From Smallanthus sonchifolius (lineage: Eukaryota > Streptophyta > Magnoliopsida > Asterales > Asteraceae), in NCBI GenBank assembly GCA_023525975.1, contig CM042034.1, positions 28,360,779 through 28,424,778 of the forward strand: a stretch of DNA of 64,000 nt. The letters are read 5' to 3'. The position numbers and the translations under genes were made by a program. Positions 22,718-34,127 of this stretch are shown one piece after another. The notes below the pieces were generated by a model that ran no database searches, was not told the origin of the DNA, and saw nothing but the letters and a program-made list of their open reading frames with translations. Numbering within the stretch: the first letter of the stretch is position 1; each line of letters begins with the position of its first letter.

Positions 22718-24542
22718 TGTGTTCCCTAGCTTGCTTAAATGGCAGCAAACGTGCTAGGTAGGGAACACGAGTCAGGTCAATCTCGGGGGTCTTCATCTCC
22801 ACCCCCTTCTTCTTCTCCTCTACCTTCTCACCACTATCTCCTAGTCTACCTGCACCTCGGTCATCCTGGCATCGATCTCCGCTAATCTAGCCCTCCATTC
22901 AATCTCCTTGACCTCTTCAGGTGACGGAATGCTGAATTTGCTAGAGTGGGAGTCATCCTCTAAAACCTCTTTCTCCTCCACACTCCCTACTGACACGGCC
23001 ATCACTGAAGCATTGGAGCCTAAATATTGACCTCACTATCGATCCTTCATACTCTTGGCGATGTCCTCAATCGTGCGTTTCAGATCATGGAATGCCGATT
23101 GCTGATTCTTCAGTAAAGTGTCATGGCCATCCAATCTCTGCCTAGCATCCCTGTCCTGCTGGACTAGGTGGGCAAGCAGTTGTGTCTGAGTCTCAAGCAT
23201 CTCTTTGATCGAAGCCGTGTCAACACTGCTTCCCGAGCTAGCTCATGTATCTCCTCCTCCTTGTTGCTGCTGACGACCATTAAACCCCGATGGGTTATGT
23301 CCAGATCTCTATCCTGAGCCAAATTAATTCTGATTGTTATACCCTCGGTTCTGGTACTGGTTGCCAGTATAGCTCACCTGCTCTTGATTATTTACTGGGT
23401 AATCGCGGGTGTCGTGGCCTCCCCTGCACACTTGACACCGCTGAGCACTGAGCTTTAACTCCTTTATCTCATTAGCCATAGAGGCGAGGGCAGCCACCAC
23501 CCTAGAATCAGGAGTGGCCTGATGCACACCTCTAGGAGACGAGGTGGGTGCTCTAGTACTAGGAATGGAAGTCCTAATATATGGATATTGTTGTTCGGCA
23601 TGAGCGAAGCTCTCGAACATCTCCTCACACTCAGCTGGCTCGAGTTTCTCCATAATATAGCCTCCCGCAGCTGTATTGAACATTTGCAGCTTCTCGAAAG
23701 TGAGACCATTGTAGAATTTCTCCACTATCGCCCAGTCAGACAGACCATGCTGGGGACATCGGCTCCACAACATGTTGAACCGCTCCCAGGCCAAGTGATA
23801 AGGCTCGTCGGGATCCATCAGGAATGAGTGGATTTGATCCCTTAGATGAGCGGCCCTGGAAGGTGGATAATACTTCTTGTAAAACTTGGCTTGAAGATCC
23901 TCCCAGGTGGTGATAGAATTTTCAGGAAGGTTATCAAGCCAAGCTGATGCACGCCTAGAGAGCAAGAATGGAAATAGACGCAAGTAGATAGCGTCTTCAG
24001 ATACACCTATGATATTAAAGGTATCACATATGCGAACAAAGCAGGACAGTTTCCGGGTGCATCCTTATCCTCAAGGCCATGTAACTGAGTAGCATGAGTG
24101 ATCATACTCCTGACATGTTATGGGATCTGTCAGGAATTGGCATTTGGAATGGTGGGGTGGGTGATTAGAGATCTCACGCCCATGACCCCATCACTGGCCC
24201 TCTGGTGTACTGTACGCCTCGCTGGTGGATCAGCGTCGCCCATAGTAGGAAATGGAATAGGGCTAATAGGACGTACCTGGCTTTCGCACAACTGTTTCAA
24301 ACACTCGTGAAGCCCTCTCTCGGGCTCTAAGAAAGCAGAATAAGATGGCGATCCCTACGAGCGAGTGTTGTGCATAAACAGAAAGACTCAATAGGAAAAG
24401 AAATAGAGACGAAAAAATAGAAAGACTCAATTCTAAGTTAGACACACAGAAAGCACGTAGGACAAGCACACAAGACATACTCAAATAAAACCAAAAAAAA
24501 TCAAACAAAGAACTAGTCAAAGCTAATATTGCTATTGCCAAG
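22718..24542 (-). pseudogene. Athila-like gag, degenerate
   Basis: The best preserved block is the 219-codon frame 23324-23983: RLFPFLLSRRASAWLDNLP, the TTWEDLQAKFYKKYYPPSRA block, AWERFNMLWSRCPQHGL and VEKFYNGL are the hallmark Athila gag capsid motifs. A CQVCRGGHDTRDYP zinc-knuckle-like motif follows. Flanking parts (23984-24542 and 22718-23323) carry frame breaks. It would assemble the particle; this copy cannot. Confidence 0.85.
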
Positions 24543-24562
24543 TGTCCACGGCAACGGCGCCA
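24543..24562 (-). other. Primer binding site, tRNA-Asp type
   Basis: The minus strand reads TGGCGCCGTTGCC followed by GTGGACA, six bases inside the 5' LTR. It matches the conserved Athila/Tat primer site except for one base near the end. Confidence 0.85.
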
Positions 24563-24568
24563 AAAACT

Positions 24569-26143
24569 TGATGTCGTCCAGACGGTCTATAAAAATAACT
24601 ATAAAACCTAACCTTGACTCCTAAGTAATAAATGGAAAACCTATGAACTAAACCGCACTGACAGGCAAGTGGACCTATCGAGTGTAGCACAGCTTAATGG
24701 TAAACCGAGTTATCGAACCCTAGAGACACTGAATACTAATACTAGACTCTGACTCGGACTTAAGATGATTTGGTTTGGGGGGATTACTACACTAAAGATT
24801 ATAACTATTAATGCAATAAACTAAGAATGAATCAAGCTACCAAGACAAGAACAAAGGTGAAATCAGGATATGGGAAGAATACTACCTAGGTCAGAATCCT
24901 ATTTGCAAAGCACAACTTCTACCGGTTCTGGAAAATATGATGGATCTTGGGTTCTAAGGATAACTGCTAAAGACAACCTAGTGGATCCCTAATCACTCTC
25001 AGGGTGTCACTAACTAAGCTACCTAAAGTGTACTAAACTCACCAGATTGTTAGATCACTTCTCAGGTATTTCAATGAATGCACGGGGTAATCCTAGGATA
25101 ACAACTATGATTTAGAATAGCAACAGATCACTAGACACCTAAACCAACTTCCTCTTAGACAGTTGACACTAGGATTCCTAATGACGAAGACTAAACGACT
25201 AATTCTCACCTCTCAGATATTGAACTAGGACACACACTTAATTCTAATCAGTAATCAATGACAATCCCCTTGGTCACTACGTCTAGCAAACCACCACAAT
25301 CACAAACCCTAAGATCTATGACCTAGATACGCTAATCAAACAGGCAGACAACCACAATCAACACAAGGAATTGAAATCAATCACACAATCATATTCAAGC
25401 ATGCTTATACATCATAATTAATTAAACTATAATCTTTACAAAATTATTAATCCATTAATTGAATCCAAAACCGAATAAATATCATAACTTTATAAAGCAT
25501 TCATCATGTGACCTAGGAAGTATATAGGTTTTAGCCTAGGATCATGCTCAAAACAACTAGAACATAAGTAATAAACATAAACATAGTTATCAAAACTCAG
25601 AAGCAAACAATAAAACTCAAATCTTGAAACCCTAGAATGCTAAATTAACAAACCCGGAATCCAAAGGCTTCAACTTTATGATTAATTCTTCCTCCCTACT
25701 CCCAAAATCGCATATGGACTCTCTCTAGACGGCTGTGAATCGAACTATTTTGATAATGGGACTCAAATTCTATTAAATTAGGTTTTTGCAATTTTTCTCG
25801 GATTTCGACTCTCTCGCGTACCGTGAGAGCGATGGTCAAGCCCCTCGCGTACCGCGAGGGCCAAACTAGTCGGGGTAGTTTTTTCCTTCCCTCGCGTACC
25901 GCGAGAGAATTCCTTCTGGTCTTCGCGTACCGCGAGAGACTGGAATTTCATCTTTTTTTCACTTTAACCCCTGGACTTTATTCTCGTGCTTGGTTTCTTC
26001 GTATTTTCACTTGTATTCATCATAAGCACCTGAGAACATAACAAAGACTCAATATGTAACAAAAACGACTCAAAACAAATAAAAAACTATTTAAAATGAC
26101 ACTAAAAGATGGTGGAAATACATGTGTGCTTTGCAACACATCA
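24569..26143 (-). repeat. 5' LTR of the Athila-like element
   Basis: 1575 bp, the partner of 14874-16380, with the reciprocal indels noted there. The palindrome cluster is at 25812-25938. Confidence 0.92.
25812..25938. repeat. Palindrome cluster (CTCGCG/CGCGAG) in right LTR
   Basis: Four modules in the same order as 16050-16176. The arm states differ: the first module is TCTCGCG/CGTGAGA here and perfect in the other LTR, while the last ends CGCGAGA here and CGTGAGA there. Confidence 0.85.
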
Positions 26144-27215
26144 GGTGGGTAGGGTGGGTGGGTGGTCACGGTGGCGGCGATCGAGCAGTGGCGATGAGCG
26201 AAGGTGGGTGGCGGCAATGGCTGTGATCGGGCGGGTGGCGACGTGATGGGGTGTGCGGGGTGGGGCTGGTTGGGGGTGGGGTGGGTTGGGTGGAGGTGCG
26301 TGGGGTGGGTTGGGTGAAGGTGGGTGGCGGCGGTGGAGGCGGTGGCTGCGATCGTGCGGTGGCGGCGTGGTGGGGTGTGCGGGTGGGAATGGGTGGGGTG
26401 GGTGTGGGGTAGGTGGGTGGGTGGGTGGGGTTGGTGGGTGGGGTTGGGTGAGGGTGGAGTGGGGTTGGTGGGGTGGTTGGCGGGTGGGGGTGGGTGGGTT
26501 GGGCGGCGGCAGTGGCGGCGATCAGGCGGGTGGCGGTGTGGTGGGGTGTGCGGGGTGGATGGGGTGGGGTGGATGGGTGGCGGCGATGGCTGAATCGGGC
26601 GGTGGCGGCGTGGTGGGGTGTGCGGTTGGGGGTGGGTGGGTGGGGTTGGGTGGGGTGGGGTGGGTGAGACAGGGTGGGGTTGGTGGGGTGGTTGGCGACG
26701 ACAAGCCGTGGCGACGTGGTGGGGTGTGCGGGTGGGGGTGGGTTGGTGGGGTGGGGGTGGGCGGCGGCGATCTGGCGGTGGCGGCATAGTGGGGTGTGCG
26801 GGATGGGTGGGGAATGGTGGGTGGGGTAGGTGGGGTGGGTGGGTTGGGGCGGTTGGGGCGGTTGGGTTGGTTGGGTGGGGAGTGGCAGCGGTGGCTGCGA
26901 TCGGGCGGGTGGCGGCGTTGTGGGGTGTGCAGGTGGTGGATGGGGGGCTGGGGTGGGGTTGGGGTGGGGTAGTGGGGTGTGGCGGGTGGGTTAGGGTGGG
27001 GGGTGGCGGGTGGTTGCGGTGGCCGGTGGGTGGGCGCATGGCGTCAGGTGGTGGGGCGGCAAACCGTCGAATGCAGCAGGACGTCAGGCGGTGGTGGGAA
27101 GGGGTGGTGCTGGTGGCGGGGCAGCGGTGGGGGGAGGAGTGCAGAAGGAGGCAGCAGCAGCGAGGGAAGGGTGGCGAGGGGCGCCGATGTGGCGGCGGTG
27201 GTGGGGTGGCTTTCC
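26144..27215. repeat. G-rich GGGTGG minisatellite
   Basis: About 1.07 kb of degenerate repeats of GGGTGGGGTGTGCGGGTGG-type units, mixed with GGCGGCGATCG units. The plus strand is strongly G-rich with closely spaced G-runs, so intramolecular G-quadruplexes are plausible. Several long frames on both strands come from this composition and are not genes. It is the core of hAT element B. Confidence 0.85.
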
Positions 27216-27957
27216 CATTTGCCCTATTTTTAAGTCAACAAGTTTCATAATACATTTTGACCGATTGACTAATTTGATGTGACTCAAATTGACACGTCAA
27301 CTAATCTGAGGTGACCCAAATTGACCTGTTGACTAATCTAATATGACCCAAATTGACCCATATATAATTGATTTTTTATACAAATCAACCCATTTTTTGA
27401 AGAATGGGTCAAGATTGCCACCCCTAATTGTAACTTCATAATTAAAATTCAAGCTTCCAAGTTTCCAACTGCATTCGTTTCTTAGAGGAAGAATAGAGAG
27501 TAGATTTTGAATTTCAAAGAAAACAGGTGATAGAGTAAAGATTAGAGAGATGGATTTAACTATTTAAGATTACAGATTTAAAGAAAACAAACATTTCATT
27601 CTTCAAGAAATAGTGACTTTGGAAGGTTAGAATGACAATGATGTCCTTTATCATCGCCTCCAGTTGTCAGGTTGAGCCGTTGAAGTTGTTTTCCAAGGTA
27701 ACTCTTCGTCTCTTGCTCTAAATCTCTTCAGATGTTCAGCGTTTTGGTGTTCCCTGATCCTCGCTTCATCATTCAGCAAATAAGTCATCAAGTATTAAAA
27801 TGCACGCCGGTTCTTGATCTTGTTCAGTCGTTCCATTAAGCTCAGTCCAAACCACACACATGTATAAAAATTAAAAAAAAAATTGAGGTCCTTATCATTT
27901 GATGGCCTAAAGATATGACTTTACTTACTTTACCCAAAGGCCGCCCATGAGTAAAAG

Positions 27958-28377
27958 TATGCTAGAATAACTTATGTTATATTATCTCTATTTTTTAAAA
28001 GAAAATCTCAACAAACTATGTTCTTCACACAAGAGTTTGTGCTTCTCTTCTTTCTAACTCTCTAAATGGCCGAAATACATGTATAAGAGAAACATGTAAG
28101 AAAGCAAAAGTAAGAAAGTAAGAAAGCAAAAGTAACCTACTTGTTCCGGTCTAATTTTCGGGCACATGAACCTAGCTATGCAAAAAAGCTCACTCCTTTA
28201 TCCAAAAATGTAATATAACTCATCCGCGCTTCGCAGTGGTTTTTGTGTTGTCTAAGTTGCTATCCGATTTGCTGATACAATTTGATATAGTAATTTAGAA
28301 TGGCTAATTGTAAGCTATAACAGTCCTTCTACAAAACTATCTAACAATGCAAGTAAAAACTTGTTAAAAAACAGACT
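27958..28377. other. AT-rich, no gene seen
   Basis: No supported frame. The right end approaches an exon-like segment on the minus strand. Confidence 0.45.
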
Positions 28378-29700
28378 ACAGATGCAGCTTCTGCATCATC
28401 CGACTAACTACTTGGATTCGGAGCATAAATCTAATCCAGCTTTGTAAGGCTCGTTTCACAGCTTCAGTTGATCCCTAATCATGATAATAATATATGTTAA
28501 GCATGTTGTTATTCAACACAATAACATATAAATTAAAGGCATACCTTGTACATGTTTCCTCTCTTAATGATATTGCATGTTTCGTTGCACTCTCTTGTGC
28601 AATATCAAGTGAAGCAACCACCAAATATGCATAACCAACACTAAAAAAAAGCCATTCAGTGTCATACAAAAAGTGACACAAAAAATCAAAAAGGTGACAC
28701 TAAAAACCCCTTTAGGAATGAGCAGCATATAAAAAAAGTGTCACTAGAAGCACTAACACTAAGCCTTTTAGTGTCACATTTTTGGTCTACCATTACAAAC
28801 TTTTGAGTTTTTAGTGACACTTTTTTATTCCACTAAATTAAAAAAGGATTTTGTGGCACAAATTTTGTATCGGTAAAAACTATTTCTAGTTAAATATCCG
28901 TACTACTTTTAATGGCACATAATTTTTGCCATAAAAATCTATAACAAAACAAACAGTTTTCAAATTAATCTATGCACCAGAACAACCACATCCTAGTAAA
29001 TACAATTCCAAGACCATAATAACGAGGTCAATAATATCTATTTCCTAAATGTGCTAGTTTTTGCTACCAACAAACGAGGCATGACGACTTCTACAGATTT
29101 GATTTTATTTTACATGCATTTCAAATACCCCAATCTATAACAAAACAAACAGTTTTCAAATTAATCTCAAATTTACAAACAGGAAATGAGATTACTAATA
29201 TAGGAGCCTACCTTCATGTTCATCTCAGTAATCTGTGTCTCATCACAGAGGCCTAGGATAAGTTCCTGAATAGAAAGCATGCAAGTAAAATGGTCAAGCA
29301 AGATAAAGTAAAAACTCCACATCATAACAAATATAAATACTATATGTAGTTAAAATTATATATATATAGTGTTGAGTTCCAAAGAAAACCAATAGTTAGG
29401 CGAAAACCGAGAAAACCACTAAAAAACCAAGTTTAACCAATAATAAAATAATATTTATTTTTTATTTTATTTTATTTTTATTTTTTTATAAGAGTATCAA
29501 TGTAATATTACAAATTATTACCAAAAAAATATTTAAATATTGGTTTACATATACGTAACCCATAGTGTTACGTGTACGTAAATAGAAAACAAAAAAATTT
29601 AAAAAAATTGCGGTTACGTATACGTAACCTATAGTATTACTCATTGTTTTAGTGGTTTTCTTGGTTTTCGCCTAACTTTGTGGTTTTCTCTTGATCCCTC

Positions 29701-29703
<3 letters not shown>

Positions 29704-29776
<73 letters not shown>
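29704..29776. repeat. AT dinucleotide microsatellite
   Basis: About 36 AT units inside the CACTA element. Confidence 0.95.
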
Positions 29777-29778
<2 letters not shown>

Positions 29779-31859
29779 TTTAAGTTTGAAGACATTCACC
29801 TCAAAGCTATGAGGAAAAGTTGACCCGTTGAAGTATTCTTCGCCATGGATCCTTCATATGGAAACTATTGCATTGAGTTCCCTTGAATCTAATTGCATTG
29901 AGGAAAAAAAAAACAAATCATCATCCAAATAGCCATTAAAACGGGTTGATGGATAATAACATGTAACAATTGCAAAGAAGCAAACTGTAACAAAATACAT
30001 GCGCCTATGTCTGTAAATGCTTGCAAAAATCCTCAAATACAAAACAACTTCTGCATCAACCATTTTGGTACAGCACCGTAATAGATATAAAATATGCATA
30101 CGGAAATTGTTGTAGGAGATATATTATAAATATTGTAATGATAGGGAAAAGAAGACTATAAACTATTCATATCAAAGTAACTAATTAGCATATACTAACC
30201 TTCAGTTATATTGTTGTTTGATAACAAGAATTGCTTAATACTTTGACCACCATGCAACTTTACCAGTCTAGCCTCCAAAAGTGCCTCCATGACAGATACC
30301 TTGGAAGCTCAATTGGGTCTCCATTGTAGGACTTCATAAGACACGCATCTTTGTATAAACTTGAAAATATACCGATAGAAAAGAAGATTAAAAGTTGTAT
30401 AAAGGAAAATATGCTTGTTCTTGCAAAGCAAAAGTTGTATAAATTTCTGCATGCACCTTTACTGAATGGATATACTCTTTCTTGGATTGTTCTGCACATT
30501 AGTTTAGAAAATAACCTCCATTTCCTAACAACTCAATGAGATTGGACTTACAACAATGTTTGGGTGAGAAAGATTCTTCAAAAGCTTTACTTCTTCTTCA
30601 AGTTCACGTATATGAACCTACATGTAGAATTCAATGAGCTTAGTAATCACCATAACTTGATTATAATAACTTAATGTGAAGTGATGTAAGAAATGATCAG
30701 CACTTATGATAATTGCCAATTTTAGTTGACAAGAAAAATGAAAGTACTTACTCTACCAAACATGTGTCCATAATAGATGGTTTAATGCTACATTCCATTA
30801 CATTGCTTGAGATAATCTGATTGAAAGCTTACCAAAATCAACAAATGGAAAGTAATTAAAAAACCAACATCTTATGCATAAAACTATTGAATCCAAATAA
30901 GCATAGCAATCAAACCTGAGTCTTTTCTTTCAAAGCATTGTATTGAGTTATTGGTTATCCAGAATACATGTTTTCAATGTGATCAAGATTTAGATATTAG
31001 ATATTTACTTGGTTCATGTCATGCTTAATCTTTATTTGGTTCAACAAAAAAAGGTTAGATGAAAATGAAACAGGTCAAATAGATAAAAAGGGTTGAAAGT
31101 CGTCCAAAGTATTATTTTAATACATTCAACCGCTTAATTATTTTATTCAAAAATTAGATTACTATTCAAATACATATTTTTTAATCATATATTTACACAC
31201 TACTTGTATGTTTAAAATTTAAAGCTCTGAACCCAACCCAATCGACCGATATGTTTTTCCACTTTAGTTGCTGGTTGGACATAGTTAATGAAACTAAATT
31301 AGACATATAGGATCAATCTCTATGCCTCGCTGACTTTTAGCTACGGAAAGAATGATATTACAACCGGCCAATAACCACTATCAAAGTAAACAAACCCTAA
31401 CAACTTAAGATCGTTAACATATATACACACAACAACTTTAAAAATCAATATTAACGTTCAAACTCATATATATAACTATTGCCTTCCTGACTCATTCCAT
31501 CCATGGTTTAATTCTTGTTTCTGAGTACCTACCTACATAAATTAGGTGAATACGGTATGGCATATTGGCAGCAATCTAACTATTCCAAAAAATAAGTACA
31601 TCATAACAAGGTAGTCGTTAATGTCTTCTAAATTAGTCACACAACAAGTTGTTTCATTCAATTTCAAAGCATCGACAACAAAAACAATAAGCACCCCAAG
31701 TAACTAGAATAATTTGAGAGTTTTCAACATAACAGAAGCATATACCTCCAATACAATCTAGCAAGCCCTAAACCTGGCAGTTCTGATTCGCATAGAAGTA
31801 TAAGAACCGATTCAAACAATAAAAGTTAGAGAATGCATACCAAATAGATCAAAATTCGT

Positions 31860-31993
31860 ATGCGTATGTGCTCGACGACGGCTACGAGATTCCCGTCGAA
31901 TCGATGCATAGCAGTCTCTGATCGTGCTCCGGTCGACAAGGATTCCACCACTTCAGAACCGCCATGACAGAATTTTGGTGCAGAGGTCGCCAT
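31860..31993 (-). other. Exon-like fragment inside CACTA element
   Basis: From a start codon at 31991-31993 a minus-strand frame reads MATSAPKFCHGGSEVVESLS and stays open for about 45 codons in GC-richer sequence than its surroundings. It lies just inside the CACTA right end and looks like a captured first exon. The donor gene is not recognised. Confidence 0.35.
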
Positions 31994-32360
31994 TGGCAAC
32001 GACGGTGAACAGCGTAATTAGTTGCGCGATTACGTGTTCGCTGGAGTGAAACTGTTCTTCCTTCAAACTGAGAGCAGAAAAAAAAATTTGTGGAGCGAGG
32101 GAAGTGTTTGGAAGAGAGGGAAACTTTTAGGGTGAAAATTTTGGAAGTGGGTGAATTAATGGCACATTTTAGTGAGATTCAGTGGTATAAAGTTAAATGT
32201 CCCTAAAAGGATGCGTGAAATAAATATTGTACAGTTAACTACCACTAAAAATCTAAACTAGTGACACGAAATTTAAGTGTCATTAAAAATGTATGTCACT
32301 AAATGACATTATTTTTTATAGTGCAACCAATAGGAAATTGGTCATTGCAATCACCTGCAA

Positions 32361-33171
32361 GGTATGTGGTTTAGTGTAAGTTACAACTGTTCAGATATAA
32401 AAAAGTTTGATTTTGAACTGGTTAACATGCGTGGGTTGAAAAGGGTCACTTTCATAGCAGGTCAAACGGTTTTGCGCCAAAACGGGTCAGTAGGAGTAGG
32501 GTTGAAAAGGGCATTTTTTTTACTGATCAAGCAGTTCAGGTTAATTATCCAACCAATCAAATAGAAAGTTCATATAGTAATCCGTTTAATAATATATGTT
32601 AAAAGAAAATGCAAGCTCTTTCGATCTCCCTAAAAGTCTTGGGAGGATAGTGTATCGAGAGTAACCAACATTAAAGCTAGATATCCGTTGATTAAGACAA
32701 TAGTCATATGAATAATCTTGATTGAGTTACCTCGTTAAGCGCGTATGAAATACATTGCTTAAGGTGTCTCTCTTAAAATCATATATCAATAATAACATTG
32801 TCAAAAAGTTGATTTTTGGACATATTGATCCAATACCAATAGTGTATCGGTGGATGTTCTTTTTATGTCATCTTTTCTATTTGACATTTATGATTATGTA
32901 AAAACAACTCATTAGCAATTTTCTTAGCTCTTTTTTGCGATTATGTAAAAACCGATCTTTACATTGTAATGAGTAAGACAAAAGTGCATTATTCCAACTC
33001 AAGATCTAATGAAAGGCAAATGTTTAGACACTCACGAGATAAAAAACCAAAGTAAACGAATTAAAGTAACACCTATGTCGTTTTACTAAAAATAACCATT
33101 CATTCATCCATTCGTAAAAGAAAAGAACGAAAGTCACATGTAATAAATAAACCTAAACAAAAAAGTTTGGT
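32361..33171. other. Intergenic with hAT-B-type repeat scraps
   Basis: GGGTCACTTTC...CAAAACGGGTCAG near 32440-32490 resembles the subterminal repeats of hAT element B. Otherwise AT-rich with no gene seen. Confidence 0.4.
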
Positions 33172-34127
33172 TTAGATACGGATTCAAGGAGTCCAACAAC
33201 AACAGTAACTCGTATCACCGGTACCAGGGAGGTCCAAACACTGACCATTGGTCCAACCACGAAGGGTACACTCCTCCGTACAAAACCCATCCCATTTTGC
33301 CTTTTTTGGAGACTACATTCGTGCAAAATTTTCTCCCATCCCATTTTGCCTCCGAACCTGTCAATAACAACATTTTGCAAATATTAAATTCTAATTTATA
33401 AAAAAATAATGAAAAAATGCGTCTTCTTTTTATTAAAGGATTATTGGATTTTAATAATCCCACATTTTATCAATTGGCCAATAATAATCCCAACTGAGAA
33501 TATTCTTACCACCGGTCCCTACTTTCAAACTATTTTTTTACATTGGATCCCCCGTTAAAATAACTTAACGCCGTTAGAGTTTATATGACGTGGACATCTG
33601 CAAACCGTCAGAAAGTTGAGCCAAGCTAGCAGTGGTCTAGTGTTGGCTTTTGAAATTAGTTTTGGTGGTGTTTAATTGGTCTCGTTAAACACCACTGTTG
33701 TCTCTGTTTGGACTTTCCGGACCCAAGAGACCGGTTAAAGACCACAAGAGCCAATTTCAAAAGTCACCACGAGACCACTGCTAGCTTGACTCGACTTTCC
33801 GGCGGTTTGTAGATGCCCACGTCATATAAACTCTAACAGCGTTAAGTTCTTTTAACGGGGGGTCCAATGTAAAAAAATAGTTTGAAAGTAGGGACCGGTG
33901 GTAAGAATATTCCCAGTTAGAATTATTATTGTCCGGTAAAATGTGGGATTATTAAAATCCAATAATCCTTTATTAAACAAAATGAACTAAAATTTATTTA
34001 TAGATATAGCACATAGTGAGTTTAAATAAAACACGTTAAACAATTTTTGAAATTCCAAGCATAATTTACCTTCAATTGCCAATACAAATATGGCCGTGAA
34101 AATGAGAAGAGCAATGAAGAACTTCAT
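33172..34127 (-). pseudogene. Frameshifted paralogue of the cysteine-peptide gene
   Basis: Exon 1 is 34070-34127 (start at 34125-34127) and encodes a signal peptide close to the intact copy (MKFFIALLIFTAIFVLAIEG). Exon 2 begins at 33357 after a CAG acceptor and aligns with 1953-2101, including downstream flank. A net one-base insertion near 33300, in the A/G-run region, throws the frame: only the first cysteine stays in frame, while the FC-x3-C and GQC cysteines continue in the neighbouring frame. The intron is enlarged by a 535-bp MITE. A segmental duplicate of the gene at 1953-2474, now decayed. Confidence 0.75.
33436..33970. mobile_element. Foldback MITE, arms about 250 bp, in the pseudogene intron
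   Basis: Ends AAGGATTATTGGATT and its complement; nearly the whole element is one long imperfect inverted repeat with a short centre near 33.70-33.73 kb. Flanked by TATTA (33431-33435 and 33971-33975). The superfamily is not certain. Transcripts through it would form a long hairpin. Confidence 0.8.

Larger units (their letters stand above)
14874..26143 (-). mobile_element. Athila-like Ty3/gypsy element lacking RT and integrase
   Basis: LTRs (TGATGTC...ACACATCA) lie at 14874-16380 and 24569-26143, with a perfect duplication GGTGG (14869-14873 and 26144-26148). The primer site is tRNA-Asp type (TGGCGCCGTTGCC), as in Athila/Tat elements. Internal coding is a degenerate gag and a protease only. 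No reverse transcriptase, RNase H or integrase motif was found in the 2.4 kb after the protease, so it depended on a partner. A 3.0-kb solo LTR interrupts gag-pro. Confidence 0.92.
6161..27426. mobile_element. hAT-like element B with G-rich core, nested in A
   Basis: The left end TAGGCCTGGAAA and inverted right end TAGGGGTGGCAA match at 9 of 12 bases. Flanking 8-mers ATTATAAC (6153-6160) and ATTGTAAC (27427-27434) match at 7 of 8. Subterminal regions repeat GGGTCATAACGGGT/CGGGTC words on the left and TGACCCAAATTGACC words on the right. Removing the two LTR elements leaves about 1.66 kb, whose centre is a GGGTGG-rich array. Relatives with the same ends occur in the CDT1 introns and near 36.28 kb. 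Confidence 0.55.
5679..27949. mobile_element. hAT-like element A, outermost layer of the nested stack
   Basis: The left end CAGGGGCGGC and the inverted right end CATGGGCGGC match at 9 of 10 bases. Flanking 8-mers AGTAGAAG (5671-5678) and AGTAAAAG (27950-27957) match at 7 of 8. Subterminal sequence is also shared in inverted orientation (TTTGATGGTCTAAAG on the left, TTTGATGGCCTAAAG on the right, same strand). Without the later insertions the element is about 1 kb. A fragment resembling a hAT transposase N-terminus lies at the left end. Ends 22 kb apart were matched by eye, so this is an inference. Confidence 0.55.
28639..32323. mobile_element. Non-autonomous CACTA element, 3685 bp
   Basis: Left end CACTAAAAAAAA, right end TTTTTTATAGTG (inverted CACTATAAAAAA), flanked by the 3-bp duplication CAA (28636-28638 and 32324-32326). 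Subterminal regions carry many copies of GTGACACT/AGTGTCAC in both orientations, as CACTA elements do. No transposase was found. The interior holds exon-like pieces on the minus strand, for example LILGLCDETQITEMNMK near 29220-29270 and a start-codon block near 31.9 kb, suggesting captured host sequence. Confidence 0.85.
28378..32354 (-). pseudogene. Unidentified gene 3' end, exon split by a CACTA element
   Basis: A minus-strand exon with good borders (acceptor TTGCAG at 32355-32360, donor at 28544-28545) is split by the CACTA insertion. Its halves are 32324-32354 and 28545-28638. The left half contains YLVVASLDIAQESATKHAIS and the right half VIAMTNFLL. A further exon-like block with an acceptor lies at about 28378-28479. 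No family is recognised. Upstream exons must lie right of 32.4 kb or be lost. Whether it was ever a complete gene here is unknown. Confidence 0.4.

Noticed and set aside
26020..27287. Several long frames rich in Pro/His or Gly/Trp
   Set aside because: Produced by the GGGTGG composition of the minisatellite; overlapping frames on both strands, no real protein features.
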